Assembly: GCF_025979885.1 (NCBI RefSeq)
Contig: NZ_CP110139.1
Span: 4,174,001 to 4,238,000 of the forward strand
Source of the DNA: Hymenobacter sp. YIM 151500-1
Lineage (GTDB): Bacteria; Bacteroidota; Bacteroidia; Cytophagales; Hymenobacteraceae
Direction of reading: 5' to 3'
Length of the DNA: 64,000 nt
Shown here: positions 56,987 to 64,000 of the stretch, in pieces
Layout: each line of letters starts with the position of its first letter
Numbering within the stretch: the first letter of the stretch is position 1
The notes under the pieces: model-generated
The model's database searches: none
What the model was told of the DNA's origin: nothing
What the model saw: the letters and a program-made list of their open reading frames with translations, nothing else
Made by a program: the position numbers and the translations under genes

Positions 56987-59248
56987 TCATAAGCTGTACC
57001 GCAGCCCCAGAAACAGCCGCCGCCCCTGCACCGGCGCGTAGTTGTAGCTGGTGTCGAAGCTGTAGCCCTGGGGGTTGTCCACGGCCGTGCGCTTGTCGAA
57101 CGGGTCGAAGGGGCGCAGCAGCGGGTGGCGGGGCAGGAAGTTGAAGAGGTTCTTCAGGCCCCCGTACACTTCCAGTCCTTCGCGCAGCTTGCGCGTCACC
57201 TGTACGTTTTGCAGAGCAAACCAGGGCGAGCGGCTGGGGCGGAAGTCATTGGGCACCACGGGCAAAGGCATGGGGCTGCTCACCTGCCCGGTGTAGTCGA
57301 GGCTCAGGCGCAGCTTTTCCAGGGCGTAGCTCACGGCCCAGGTGCCCGAGAAGGGCGGGGAGTGCAGCTGGGCCACCCGGCGCAGGGGCTCCCCCGCCAC
57401 GAGGCGCTCCTGGCGGTACACGTCCAGCAAGGTCACGCCCAGCAGCAGCTTCAGGGGCCTGGAAAACGCAATGTCAGTGTTCAGCGTCAGCCCCCGGCTC
57501 ACGGCAAACCCGTCGAGGTTGCGGTAGATAATCTGGTCGGAATTGGTGTCGTAGTCGGGGCTGATTTTGTTGGTGAAGTAGGTGTAGAAGGCGCTGGCAT
57601 CGAAGGTGACGGTGCCGCCGCTGCGGGTTTGCAGGAAGCGGGTGAAATTGACGTTGGCGTTCCAGCTGCGCTCGGGGCGCAAGTTGCCCTGCACCACCAC
57701 CTGCCGGGACCCAGTGAGGGCGGCGTGGTCTTCGGTAAACAGGTTTACCACCCGGTAGCCGTTGCCCAGGCCCAGGCGCCACACCAGGCTGCCATCGGGC
57801 CGGCCCCATTTGTAGTTCAGGCGCGGACTCAGGATGCTGCCGTGGCGGGAGTTGTAGTCGTAGCGCAGGCCCATGAGCAGGGTGGCATCGGGCGTGAGGC
57901 GCCACTCATCCTGCACGAAGGCGCCCGGCAGGCGCACTAGGTCGGGCTGGTTGCGGGGCTGGTCGAGGCTGGCTGAGGCCGTGGCAGGCGTGTTATCATC
58001 GTACCAAGTGGTGCGGTAAGTGGCGCCCACCAGCAGGTTGTGCCGGATACTCAGCTCCTTGGCCCACGTGAGTTGCCCGAAGCCCACGCGCTGGCTGGCC
58101 CGATACAGGGTGGTGCCGTACACGGAGTTTTGGTTGTGCTGGTTGAACGTGCCGCTCAGCAGCAGCTTTTGTCCCCGCACCGGCAGCTGGTACTGGCCCA
58201 GCAGCTCGTAGCGGCTCGTGTACACACTTTCCCCGTAAATGCTGTCCTGGCCGCGGTGCTCGGGCGTCCAGTTCAGCTGGCCCCCAAACCGGTCTTCGTA
58301 GTAGTAGCGGCCGGCCAGGTTGGCTACCTGCTGCTCGGGCCGGGCCCAGGTCCACTTGTTGAACACCGACACCCGCTGCTGGGTGGGCACGTCCGTAAAG
58401 CCGTCCTGGTTCACGTCGCGGCGCTGGTCGAAGTGGTAGAGGTTGGTGCTGAGCAGGGTAGAGGCTGAACCCACCTTGCGGGCCACGCCCAGGTCCAGGT
58501 TCAGGTCGCGGTGGGAAGTGCCCAGCACGTCGGCCGAAAAGCGGGGCGCCTTCGCCGGGTTTTTGGTGATGACGTTGATGAGTCCGCCCACGGCCTCGGA
58601 GCCGTAGAGCGTAGAGGCCGGGCCTTTCACCACTTCCACCCGCTCAATCAGGCTGCTCGGAATGCCGCTCAGCCCGTACACCGTGCTCAGGGAACTAACC
58701 AGCGGCATCCCATCAATCAGCACCATGGTGTAGGGGCCTTCTAGCCCGTTGATGTGAATGTCGCCGGTGCCGCACACGCTGCAGTTGAGCTGGGGCCGCA
58801 CTCCATTAATCATGGTCAGGTTCTCGAACAAGCACACCGCCGGGTTCTTGCGAAACAGCTTGGGCGAGTACAGCTCCACCGCCACCGGCGACTCGCTCCG
58901 TACTACCTCATTCAGCGTACCGCTCACCACCACGTCGCCTAGGGCGTTGGGGCTGGGATTGAGGCTGACATTCACTTGCTGGGTCTGGCCCGCGGCCACT
59001 GTTACGGTGCGCTCGGCCGGCAAAAAGCCCACGGCGCTGCTCACCAGCCGGTGGCTGCCCGCCGGCACTTTGCCCAGCGCAAAGTTGCCCTGCTCGTCGG
59101 CCGTGGTGCCTAGCGTGGTGCCTTTCAGCCCAATGCTGGCAAATGGCACCACCTTACCCTCGGCCCGCACCGTCCCGCGAATGGTGCCCGTTTGCGCGTG
59201 GGCGGTTAAGGTGAGCAGGAGCAGAATATACAGTAGGAAGTGCTTCAT
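56987..59248 (-). CDS. TonB-dependent outer-membrane receptor, probably for a metal
   Basis: 753 residues. Signal peptide (MKHFLLYILLLLTLTAHAQ); an N-terminal carboxypeptidase-regulatory-like domain (about 22-110); a plug (about 115-240) with IDGMPLVSSLSTVYGLSGIP and VEVVKGPASTLYGSEAVGG; and a 22-strand barrel ending GRRLFLGLRYSL. The plug has an unusual CSVCGTGDIHINGLEG segment whose two Cys could bind a metal. The upstream site TTTAGGCTGGTCTAAA resembles the operator before the Nramp gene, so I infer that it imports manganese, iron or another transition metal. An iron-siderophore or copper substrate is also possible. Confidence 0.9.
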   Translation of the reverse strand: MKHFLLYILLLLTLTAHAQTGTIRGTVRAEGKVVPFASIGLKGTTLGTTADEQGNFALGKVPAGSHRLVSSAVGFLPAERTVTVAAGQTQQVNVSLNPSPNALGDVVVSGTLNEVVRSESPVAVELYSPKLFRKNPAVCLFENLTMINGVRPQLNCSVCGTGDIHINGLEGPYTMVLIDGMPLVSSLSTVYGLSGIPSSLIERVEVVKGPASTLYGSEAVGGLINVITKNPAKAPRFSADVLGTSHRDLNLDLGVARKVGSASTLLSTNLYHFDQRRDVNQDGFTDVPTQQRVSVFNKWTWARPEQQVANLAGRYYYEDRFGGQLNWTPEHRGQDSIYGESVYTSRYELLGQYQLPVRGQKLLLSGTFNQHNQNSVYGTTLYRASQRVGFGQLTWAKELSIRHNLLVGATYRTTWYDDNTPATASASLDQPRNQPDLVRLPGAFVQDEWRLTPDATLLMGLRYDYNSRHGSILSPRLNYKWGRPDGSLVWRLGLGNGYRVVNLFTEDHAALTGSRQVVVQGNLRPERSWNANVNFTRFLQTRSGGTVTFDASAFYTYFTNKISPDYDTNSDQIIYRNLDGFAVSRGLTLNTDIAFSRPLKLLLGVTLLDVYRQERLVAGEPLRRVAQLHSPPFSGTWAVSYALEKLRLSLDYTGQVSSPMPLPVVPNDFRPSRSPWFALQNVQVTRKLREGLEVYGGLKNLFNFLPRHPLLRPFDPFDKRTAVDNPQGYSFDTSYNYAPVQGRRLFLGLRYSL

Positions 59249-59271
59249 TTTAGATGGTACTGTTGACCTTG

Positions 59272-59287
59272 TTTAGGCTGGTCTAAA
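59272..59287. promoter_or_regulatory. DtxR/MntR-like operator before the TonB-dependent receptor
   Basis: TTTAGGCTGGTCTAAA: 6-4-6 inverted repeat with one mismatch, matching 60997-61012 (TTTAGGCTTGCCTAAA) at 14 of 16 bases. The site lies 24 bases upstream of the receptor ATG. Confidence 0.6.
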
Positions 59288-59318
59288 TTTGTGGACATGG
59301 AGGAATGGCGCGGCGGAC

Positions 59319-59554
59319 CTCACCCCCTAGCCCCCTCTCCAAAAGAGAGGGGGAACTAGTTTTCTAGCTTTAGTCGCCTCACCCTCATCCCTCTCCGGGG
59401 AGAGGTGCTTTAGCTCTAATTTCTAGTTGACGTTCTGTAACCAGCAGCCACCCCAGTCCAGTTGTTCCATGCGCAAGGTTTGATGCATGAAATTTTCTAA
59501 AGCTAGGGCTAGAGCCCCCTCTCCCTTTCGGAGAGGGGGGTGGAGGTGAGGCAA
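59319..59554. repeat. three CCTCACCCC-type hairpin repeats
   Basis: Two copies in plus orientation (59319-59355 with CCCCCTCTCC/GAGAGGGGG and 59379-59406) and one inverted (59511-59554, CTCTCCCTTTCGGAGAG then GGTGAGG). The family also occurs near 117 and 33124. No gene in 59288-59567. Confidence 0.75.
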
Positions 59555-59567
59555 CTACGGCGAAATC

Positions 59568-60947
59568 CTACCCAAAAAACGTTTCCCAGAGCAGGTACAG
59601 GTTTAGGGCGATGATGATGCCGGATACAACCCAGGCTATGGCTTGCAGCCAGGGACGGTTCACGAACACGCCCATCTTGGCTTTGCTGCCCGTGAACAGT
59701 ACCAGCGGTACTACCGCAAAGCTGAGTTGCAACGAAAGGATAACCTGGCTGAGCACCAGCAACTCACCGGTGCCTTTTTCGCCGTAGAGCAGGGCCACAA
59801 TGAGGGCAGGCACCACGGCTATGGCGCGGGTGATGAGGCGGCGCAGCCAGGGCTTCAGGCGCAGATTGAGGAAGCCTTCCATTACAATCTGCCCGGCCAG
59901 AGTGCCGGTAAGCGTGGAGTTCTGGCCCGAGGCCAGCAGGGCCACGGCAAACACCACCGAGGCCGCCCCGGCGCCCAGCACCGGCGCCAGCAAGTGGTGC
60001 GCCTCGTTGATGTCGGCTACGTGGTGGCGGCCGGTGCTGTGGAAGGCAGCGGCCGCCGTAATCAGAATGGCGGCATTCACGAAGAAAGCCATAAACAAGG
60101 CCACCGTGCTATCGATGGTAGCAAACTTGATGGCCATGCGCTTACCGGGCTCATCCTGGTCGAAGGCGCGGGTTTGCACAATGCTGGAGTGCAGGTAGAG
60201 GTTGTGAGGCATGACGGTGGCGCCCAGAATACCGATGGCCACGTACAGCATGCCCGGCGTGGTTACCACCTCGGGCCGGGGCACGAGGCCGCCCAGAATA
60301 CCAAACCAATCGGGCCTGGACACAATGATTTCGTAGAGGAAGCAGCCGAAAATTACCACAATCAGCCCCGCTACGATACTTTCCAGAATGCGGAAGCCCT
60401 TGTTCTGAAACCACAGCACCACCAGCACATCCAGAATGGTGAGCACCACGCCCCAGGGTAGAGGCAAGCCAAACAGCAGGTTAAGCGCAATGGCCGAGCC
60501 GATAACCTCGGCCAGGTCGCAGGCGGCAATGGCTACTTCGCAGAGCACCCATAGCACCAAAGCCACGGGCTTAGAATAATGGTCCCGGCAGGCCTGGGCC
60601 AGGTCACGGCCCGTCACGATGCCCAGCTTGGCTGCCAGGTGCTGGAGCAGCATGGCAAACAGGTTGGAAATCAGGATGACCGAGAGCAGGGTGTAGCCGT
60701 AGCGGGAGCCGCCGGCAATATCGGTGGCCCAGTTGCCGGGGTCCATGTAGCCCACAGCCACCATCAGGCCCGGCCCCCAGAACGCCAGCAGCTTGCGCCA
60801 AAACGACGCATCGTGAGCCGGCACCCGCACCGAGGCGTACACTTCCTGCAAGGAGGGCACCGTACGGGCCCGGCGCCAACCGGCTTCGGGCAGCGGAGCA
60901 GATGAGGGGGCAGAAGTGGTAGAGGAAGAAGGTAGTACTGTTGGCAT
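59568..60947 (-). CDS. mntH: Nramp family divalent metal transporter
   Basis: 459 residues, about 11 membrane segments; proton-coupled uptake of Mn2+/Fe2+. N-terminal signature FWGPGLMVAVGYMDPGNWATDIAGGS, where the DPGN motif is the metal site in helix 1, and the helix-6 motif GATVMPHNLYLHSSIVQTR with the partner MPH. Cytoplasmic N-terminus with a Ser/Ala-rich lead. Upstream is a perfect palindrome (60995-61014) of DtxR/MntR type. The CDF exporter lies divergently on the other side of that site. Confidence 0.94.
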   Translation of the reverse strand: MPTVLPSSSTTSAPSSAPLPEAGWRRARTVPSLQEVYASVRVPAHDASFWRKLLAFWGPGLMVAVGYMDPGNWATDIAGGSRYGYTLLSVILISNLFAMLLQHLAAKLGIVTGRDLAQACRDHYSKPVALVLWVLCEVAIAACDLAEVIGSAIALNLLFGLPLPWGVVLTILDVLVVLWFQNKGFRILESIVAGLIVVIFGCFLYEIIVSRPDWFGILGGLVPRPEVVTTPGMLYVAIGILGATVMPHNLYLHSSIVQTRAFDQDEPGKRMAIKFATIDSTVALFMAFFVNAAILITAAAAFHSTGRHHVADINEAHHLLAPVLGAGAASVVFAVALLASGQNSTLTGTLAGQIVMEGFLNLRLKPWLRRLITRAIAVVPALIVALLYGEKGTGELLVLSQVILSLQLSFAVVPLVLFTGSKAKMGVFVNRPWLQAIAWVVSGIIIALNLYLLWETFFG

Positions 60948-60994
60948 ATAATGTCGGAGGCCGCCTCGGAGCGGAGATAGTACGAAGTACGTAG

Positions 60995-61014
60995 ATTTTA
61001 GGCTTGCCTAAAAT
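60995..61014. promoter_or_regulatory. DtxR/MntR-like palindromic operator between mntH and the CDF gene
   Basis: ATTTTAGGCTTGCCTAAAAT is a perfect 9-2-9 palindrome. It lies 48 bases before mntH and about 100 bases before the CDF start. It matches the site before the TonB-dependent receptor. MntR/DtxR-family operators have the same TTTAGGC-type form. The regulator gene is not in the window. Confidence 0.72.
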
Positions 61015-61024
61015 TATTTTTAAC

Positions 61025-61037
61025 GTAGTTTAACTAC
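61025..61037. promoter_or_regulatory. second short palindrome (GTAGTTTAACTAC)
   Basis: A 6-1-6 perfect palindrome 11 bases from the DtxR-like site, on the side of the CDF gene. Could be a second operator or part of a promoter. Confidence 0.3.
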
Positions 61038-61112
61038 TGTATTTTTTGGAAAAAGTTACGCCGCCGCCGCAAGCAGGAAAATTCACGGAATTTTGTGGTG
61101 CCTCCCGTTGTC

Positions 61113-62153
61113 ATGCCCACCCCGGCAACGCTACCCACCTGCCCTCCGTTTTTCCTGCCTATGGCCGCTCTACCCCTCAAAACTCGCCTTGCCCTGCTGT
61201 CCTTGGTGGTAAGCGTGGTGCTGGTGGCCGTGAAGTTTTACGCCTGGCTGCTCACCCGCTCCCAGGCCGTGCTGACCGACGCACTGGAATCTATCATCAA
61301 TGTGGTAGCCAGCGGGTTTGCCTTGTACAGCATCTACCTGGCCGGCCTGCCCAGAGACGAAAACCACCCCTACGGCCACGGCAAGATTGAGTACCTCTCG
61401 GCTGGCTTTGAGGGCGGGCTGATTCTGATGGCCGGGGTGTATATTTTCTACACGGCGTTGCAGTCGCTGCTGTTTCCGCACACGCTGGCGCGGCCCGACT
61501 GGGGCGTGGGGCTGCTGGCGTTTACGGCGGCCGTAAACGGGCTGGTGGGCTTTGTGCTGGTGCGGGCCGGGCGCCGCCACCACTCGCCCACGCTCATCGG
61601 CGACGGGCAGCACCTGTACCTGGACTCGGTGAGCACGCTGGTATCGTGCGCGGCCCTGCTGCTGGTGGCGCTGACCGGCAACGTGCTCTACGACTCGGCG
61701 GCGGCCCTGCTGATGGGCGGGTTCATCGTCTGGAACGGCTACCGCATGGTGCGCCGCTCGGTGGGCGCCCTCATGGACGAAACCGACACGGCCACGGTGC
61801 ACCAGGTGGTAGCCGAGCTACAGGAGCACCGCCAGCCCGCCTGGATCGACGTGCACAACCTGCGGGTGGTGCGCTACGGCGCCAGCCTGCACATCGACTG
61901 CCACGTGACCATGCCTTATTACTTCAGTCTGGAAGAAACCCACGGCCAGGTGCACCAGATTGAGGAGCTGGTACGCCAGGAATTTGAGCGCGACGTGGAA
62001 ATGTTCGTGCACGCCGACCCGTGCACTTTTGCCGCCTGCTCCCACTGCCACATGCCCGACTGCCCCGTGCGCCACCACCCCTTCACTCAAGAAATCCCCT
62101 GGATAACCCAAAACGTGGTGAAAAATGAGCGGCACCAGTTGGTAAATGAGTAA
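61113..62153 (+). CDS. cation diffusion facilitator (CDF) metal exporter
   Basis: About 346 residues from the ATG at 61113 (another ATG at 61161 is equally good). Six membrane helices; metal-site motifs in helix 2 (AVLTDALESIINVVAS) and helix 5 (HLYLDSVSTLVSC); HPYGHGKIEYLSAG in the loop; and a C-terminal cytoplasmic domain (VHNLRVVRYGASLHIDCHVT). An extra tail, HADPCTFAACSHCHMPDCPVRHH, is rich in Cys and His and should bind metal. It exports Zn, Fe or Mn using protons. Divergent from mntH across a shared DtxR-like operator. Confidence 0.92.
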   Translation: MPTPATLPTCPPFFLPMAALPLKTRLALLSLVVSVVLVAVKFYAWLLTRSQAVLTDALESIINVVASGFALYSIYLAGLPRDENHPYGHGKIEYLSAGFEGGLILMAGVYIFYTALQSLLFPHTLARPDWGVGLLAFTAAVNGLVGFVLVRAGRRHHSPTLIGDGQHLYLDSVSTLVSCAALLLVALTGNVLYDSAAALLMGGFIVWNGYRMVRRSVGALMDETDTATVHQVVAELQEHRQPAWIDVHNLRVVRYGASLHIDCHVTMPYYFSLEETHGQVHQIEELVRQEFERDVEMFVHADPCTFAACSHCHMPDCPVRHHPFTQEIPWITQNVVKNERHQLVNE

Positions 62154-62392
62154 ATGAGTGTATGGATAAATGAGTGAATGTCATTGCGAGCCGGAGGCGG
62201 AGCAACCCGTCCTTGTCTGTGCGCAAAGCTTTGGCCTGCTCAAAAGCCCTGATGAGCGCCTTATCCCCAGCCTTCTGTGCCGCTTGATGCGCGGAATAGA
62301 AAAGGAGAGGGAGTGCCAGGCGTCATTCTAAAATGGAGCAACAGCCCCAGCGGGGTGACATGTCGGTAGCAAACAGAACAAGCTAGAACAGT
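62154..62392. repeat. gene-free stretch with dispersed repeats
   Basis: Contains the GTCATTGCGAG element (about 62180), the 18-mer CCGCTTGATGCGCGGAAT (62280-62297, same as at 253-270) and CAGCCCCAGCGGGGTGACAT (62342-62361), followed by GTCGGTAGC. The last is a known-looking Bacteroidota intergenic repeat. No ORF supported. Confidence 0.55.
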
Positions 62393-62454
62393 AAAGCCCC
62401 AGTGAGGCGACACCACACGTCCGCAGACGGTGGGTGCTGCGCCACTGGGGCTTT
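62393..62454 (-). terminator. long-loop terminator after the sugar dehydrogenase gene
   Basis: AAAGCCCCAGTG (62393-62404) pairs exactly with 62443-62454. It lies 40 bases past the minus-strand gene. The loop (38 bases) is large. Confidence 0.5.
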
Positions 62455-62493
62455 GAACATGCGCCGTTGGTGTTGCCGTCTTGCTCAAGCAAC

Positions 62494-63897
62494 CTACCGC
62501 ACCACCAGCCGCTGCGCGCCGGCTTCCGACTGCACTGAGTACACGCCGGGGCGCAACCCGCCGAGCGGCAGCGTCAGCTGCGTTTGGCCCGCGCCGAGGC
62601 GGGCTGTGCGCACGGTGCGGCCCAGGGCGTCGCGTATTTCTACCGGTGCGGCTGTCGTTGCGGCAGCCGGCAGCTGCACCGTCACCGATTGGCCGGCCGG
62701 ATTGGGCCACAGCTTGAGCTGCTGGGTTTGGGCCTTGCTGGTGCTGGTTGTGACGAAGGCCCGGTTTTCAAGCACCAGAATTCGGTCATCGGTGGCGGCG
62801 GGATTGGCGCGGCCGTCACGGTTGCTGGTGGCCACGTACACCCGCCCCTGCGGCGACACGCACACGGCCCGCAACCGCCCGAAGCCGGAGAGAAAGTCGG
62901 CGGCCGTGCCCACGGTGGTGCCGTTAGTAGCCAGGGGCAGCTGGGTCAGCTTGTTGCCGCGCAGGGCTACGGCCAGCAGGCTGCCCCGCCAGCCCGGAAT
63001 GGCGGGGTGGTCGTAGTAGGCGAGGCCGGCAATGCCCACGGTAGGCGCCCAGGCGTAGAGCGGCTCCCGCACGTTGTTGGCGGTGCAGTAGGGTCGTTCG
63101 TCGGCCAGGTTGCAGAAGCCTTCCACCGTGGGCCAGCCGTAATTGCCGTTGGGCTCCAGCAGGTTCAGCTCGTCCTCGGCGTTCTGGCCGTGCTCGGTGC
63201 TGTACACGCGCCCGTTGGCGGCTCGCACCAGGCCCTGGGCGTTGCGGTGCCCGTAGCTGTACACCAGGCTGCCGGCCACGGGGTTGTCGGCTGGCACAGA
63301 GCCGTCGAGGTTGAGGCGCAGCACTTTACCGTTGAGAGAAGCACGGTCCTGAGCCGCGGGCCGGTTCTGGGCGTCGCCGGTGGTCATGAGCAGGGTCCGG
63401 TCGGGGAGGATGAGCAGGCGGGAGCCGCTGTGCGTGCTGACGGCCGGAATATCGGCCAGCAGCACCCGCGGGCTGCCCAGCGCGGTGCCGGAGTAAGTGA
63501 GGCGCACCAGCTTCACTTTGTAGCCGTTGTCGTTGTAGTTATACACCACGTACACGAAGGGCGAGGTGGCAAAATCGGGGTGCAGCACCATGCCCAGCAG
63601 GCCGCCTTCGGAGCTAGTGGCCACGTCGGACAACGTGACGAGCGGCTGCACTTGCCCGGTAGTGGGATTTACGCGGCTGATGCGGCCCCCGCGCTCCGTC
63701 ATCCAGATGGCATTGTCGGGTCCCCATACCAGCTCCCACGGCACCTGCAAGCCCGTAGTCAGGGCCGATACCGTTACGGTAGTGTTGCCAACCGGAAAAG
63801 TGGTTAGGGCTGGCTGGGTTTGGGCGGCGGCCGGTTGCTGAAGTGCCGGCAGGAGTGCGGCGCTACACGCCAGGAGCAGGAAAGAAAGCTTTTTCAT
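62494..63897 (-). CDS. secreted PQQ-dependent sugar dehydrogenase with T9SS sorting domain
   Basis: 467 residues: signal peptide (MKKLSFLLLACSAALLPAL ... AAAQ), then a six-bladed glucose/sorbosone dehydrogenase propeller (about 30-380; VPWELVWGPDNAIWMTERGG, GLLGMVLHPDFATSPFVYVV, SGSRLLILPDRTLLMTTGD, YSYGHRNAQGLVRA) and a C-terminal Por secretion-system tail (LKLWPNPAGQSVTVQLP ... GGLRPGVYSVQ). It should oxidise sugars outside the cell with PQQ as cofactor. The catalytic His of soluble glucose dehydrogenase is expected in THSGSRLL. It is a single gene at the edge of the window, complete. Confidence 0.9.
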   Translation of the reverse strand: MKKLSFLLLACSAALLPALQQPAAAQTQPALTTFPVGNTTVTVSALTTGLQVPWELVWGPDNAIWMTERGGRISRVNPTTGQVQPLVTLSDVATSSEGGLLGMVLHPDFATSPFVYVVYNYNDNGYKVKLVRLTYSGTALGSPRVLLADIPAVSTHSGSRLLILPDRTLLMTTGDAQNRPAAQDRASLNGKVLRLNLDGSVPADNPVAGSLVYSYGHRNAQGLVRAANGRVYSTEHGQNAEDELNLLEPNGNYGWPTVEGFCNLADERPYCTANNVREPLYAWAPTVGIAGLAYYDHPAIPGWRGSLLAVALRGNKLTQLPLATNGTTVGTAADFLSGFGRLRAVCVSPQGRVYVATSNRDGRANPAATDDRILVLENRAFVTTSTSKAQTQQLKLWPNPAGQSVTVQLPAAATTAAPVEIRDALGRTVRTARLGAGQTQLTLPLGGLRPGVYSVQSEAGAQRLVVR

Positions 63898-64000
63898 AGT
63901 CAGTTAGTTAGGTTGGATAAAGAGCAGGGCCGGAAAAGGTAAGCAGTTTTCCACTATAACTCGGCCAAGATGATTGGATGGTTGCCTCAAGCACCGGATA

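Overview
The window looks like chromosomal DNA of a Hymenobacter-type bacterium (Bacteroidota, Cytophagales). The clues are the high G+C content, secreted proteins ending in gliding-motility/type IX secretion (T9SS) sorting domains, Bacteroidota-type promoters (TTG, 19-20 bases, TAnnTTTG), little use of Shine-Dalgarno sites, and a gene order (flippase, dut, nucleotidyltransferase, TPR, DUF4292, EnvC-like) that I recall as typical of this group. I see no rRNA, tRNA, CRISPR array, prophage or transposase gene.

Layout. 0.3-9.7 kb (minus): EnvC-like LytM protein, DUF4292 lipoprotein, TPR protein, sugar nucleotidyltransferase, PLP ammonia-lyase, dut, polysaccharide flippase, enoyl-CoA hydratase. 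9.9-11 kb (plus): mscL and a small secreted protein. 11.5-16.7 kb (minus): the rimP-nusA-infB operon with a consensus promoter and a terminator-like hairpin in its leader. 17-20.5 kb: a 1153-residue T9SS cargo protein. 20.6-30.5 kb: EEP-family hydrolase, cysS, M28 peptidase, an alpha/beta hydrolase gene probably split by a frameshift, a MutS-like ATPase, GNAT, LD-carboxypeptidase, esterase. 30.7-35.45 kb (minus): a methionine operon metY-metX-hom. Its leader carries a SAM-I riboswitch followed after about 10 nt by a 52-codon ORF that ends in CCCGACCCCC. 35.6-41.5 kb: LysM protein, small lipoprotein, two related small secreted proteins, an outer-membrane-type protein, a prohibitin-like lipoprotein, a flippase-like membrane protein. 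41.7-52.2 kb: dxs, SGNH hydrolase, SRPBCC protein, two paralogous alpha/beta hydrolases flanking an M48 peptidase, a protein with three TonB C-terminal domains, asd. 52.3-64 kb: lamin-tail T9SS protein, SPW protein, outer-membrane channel-like protein, then a metal-ion cluster (TonB-dependent receptor, Nramp transporter, CDF exporter) and a PQQ-type sugar dehydrogenase.

How genes work together. asd and hom supply homoserine, metX acetylates it and metY adds sulfur. The leader suggests control by both SAM and cysteine supply. The receptor and the Nramp gene each have a TTTAGGC-type palindrome upstream, the form of a DtxR/MntR-family operator, so outer- and inner-membrane metal uptake are probably co-regulated. 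rimP-nusA-infB is the usual translation/transcription-factor operon.

Nearly every intergenic gap over 200 bases holds a long inverted repeat. One family has perfect 40-base arms and recurs in several places. These elements, the methionine leader and the metal operators are the most interesting parts of the window.
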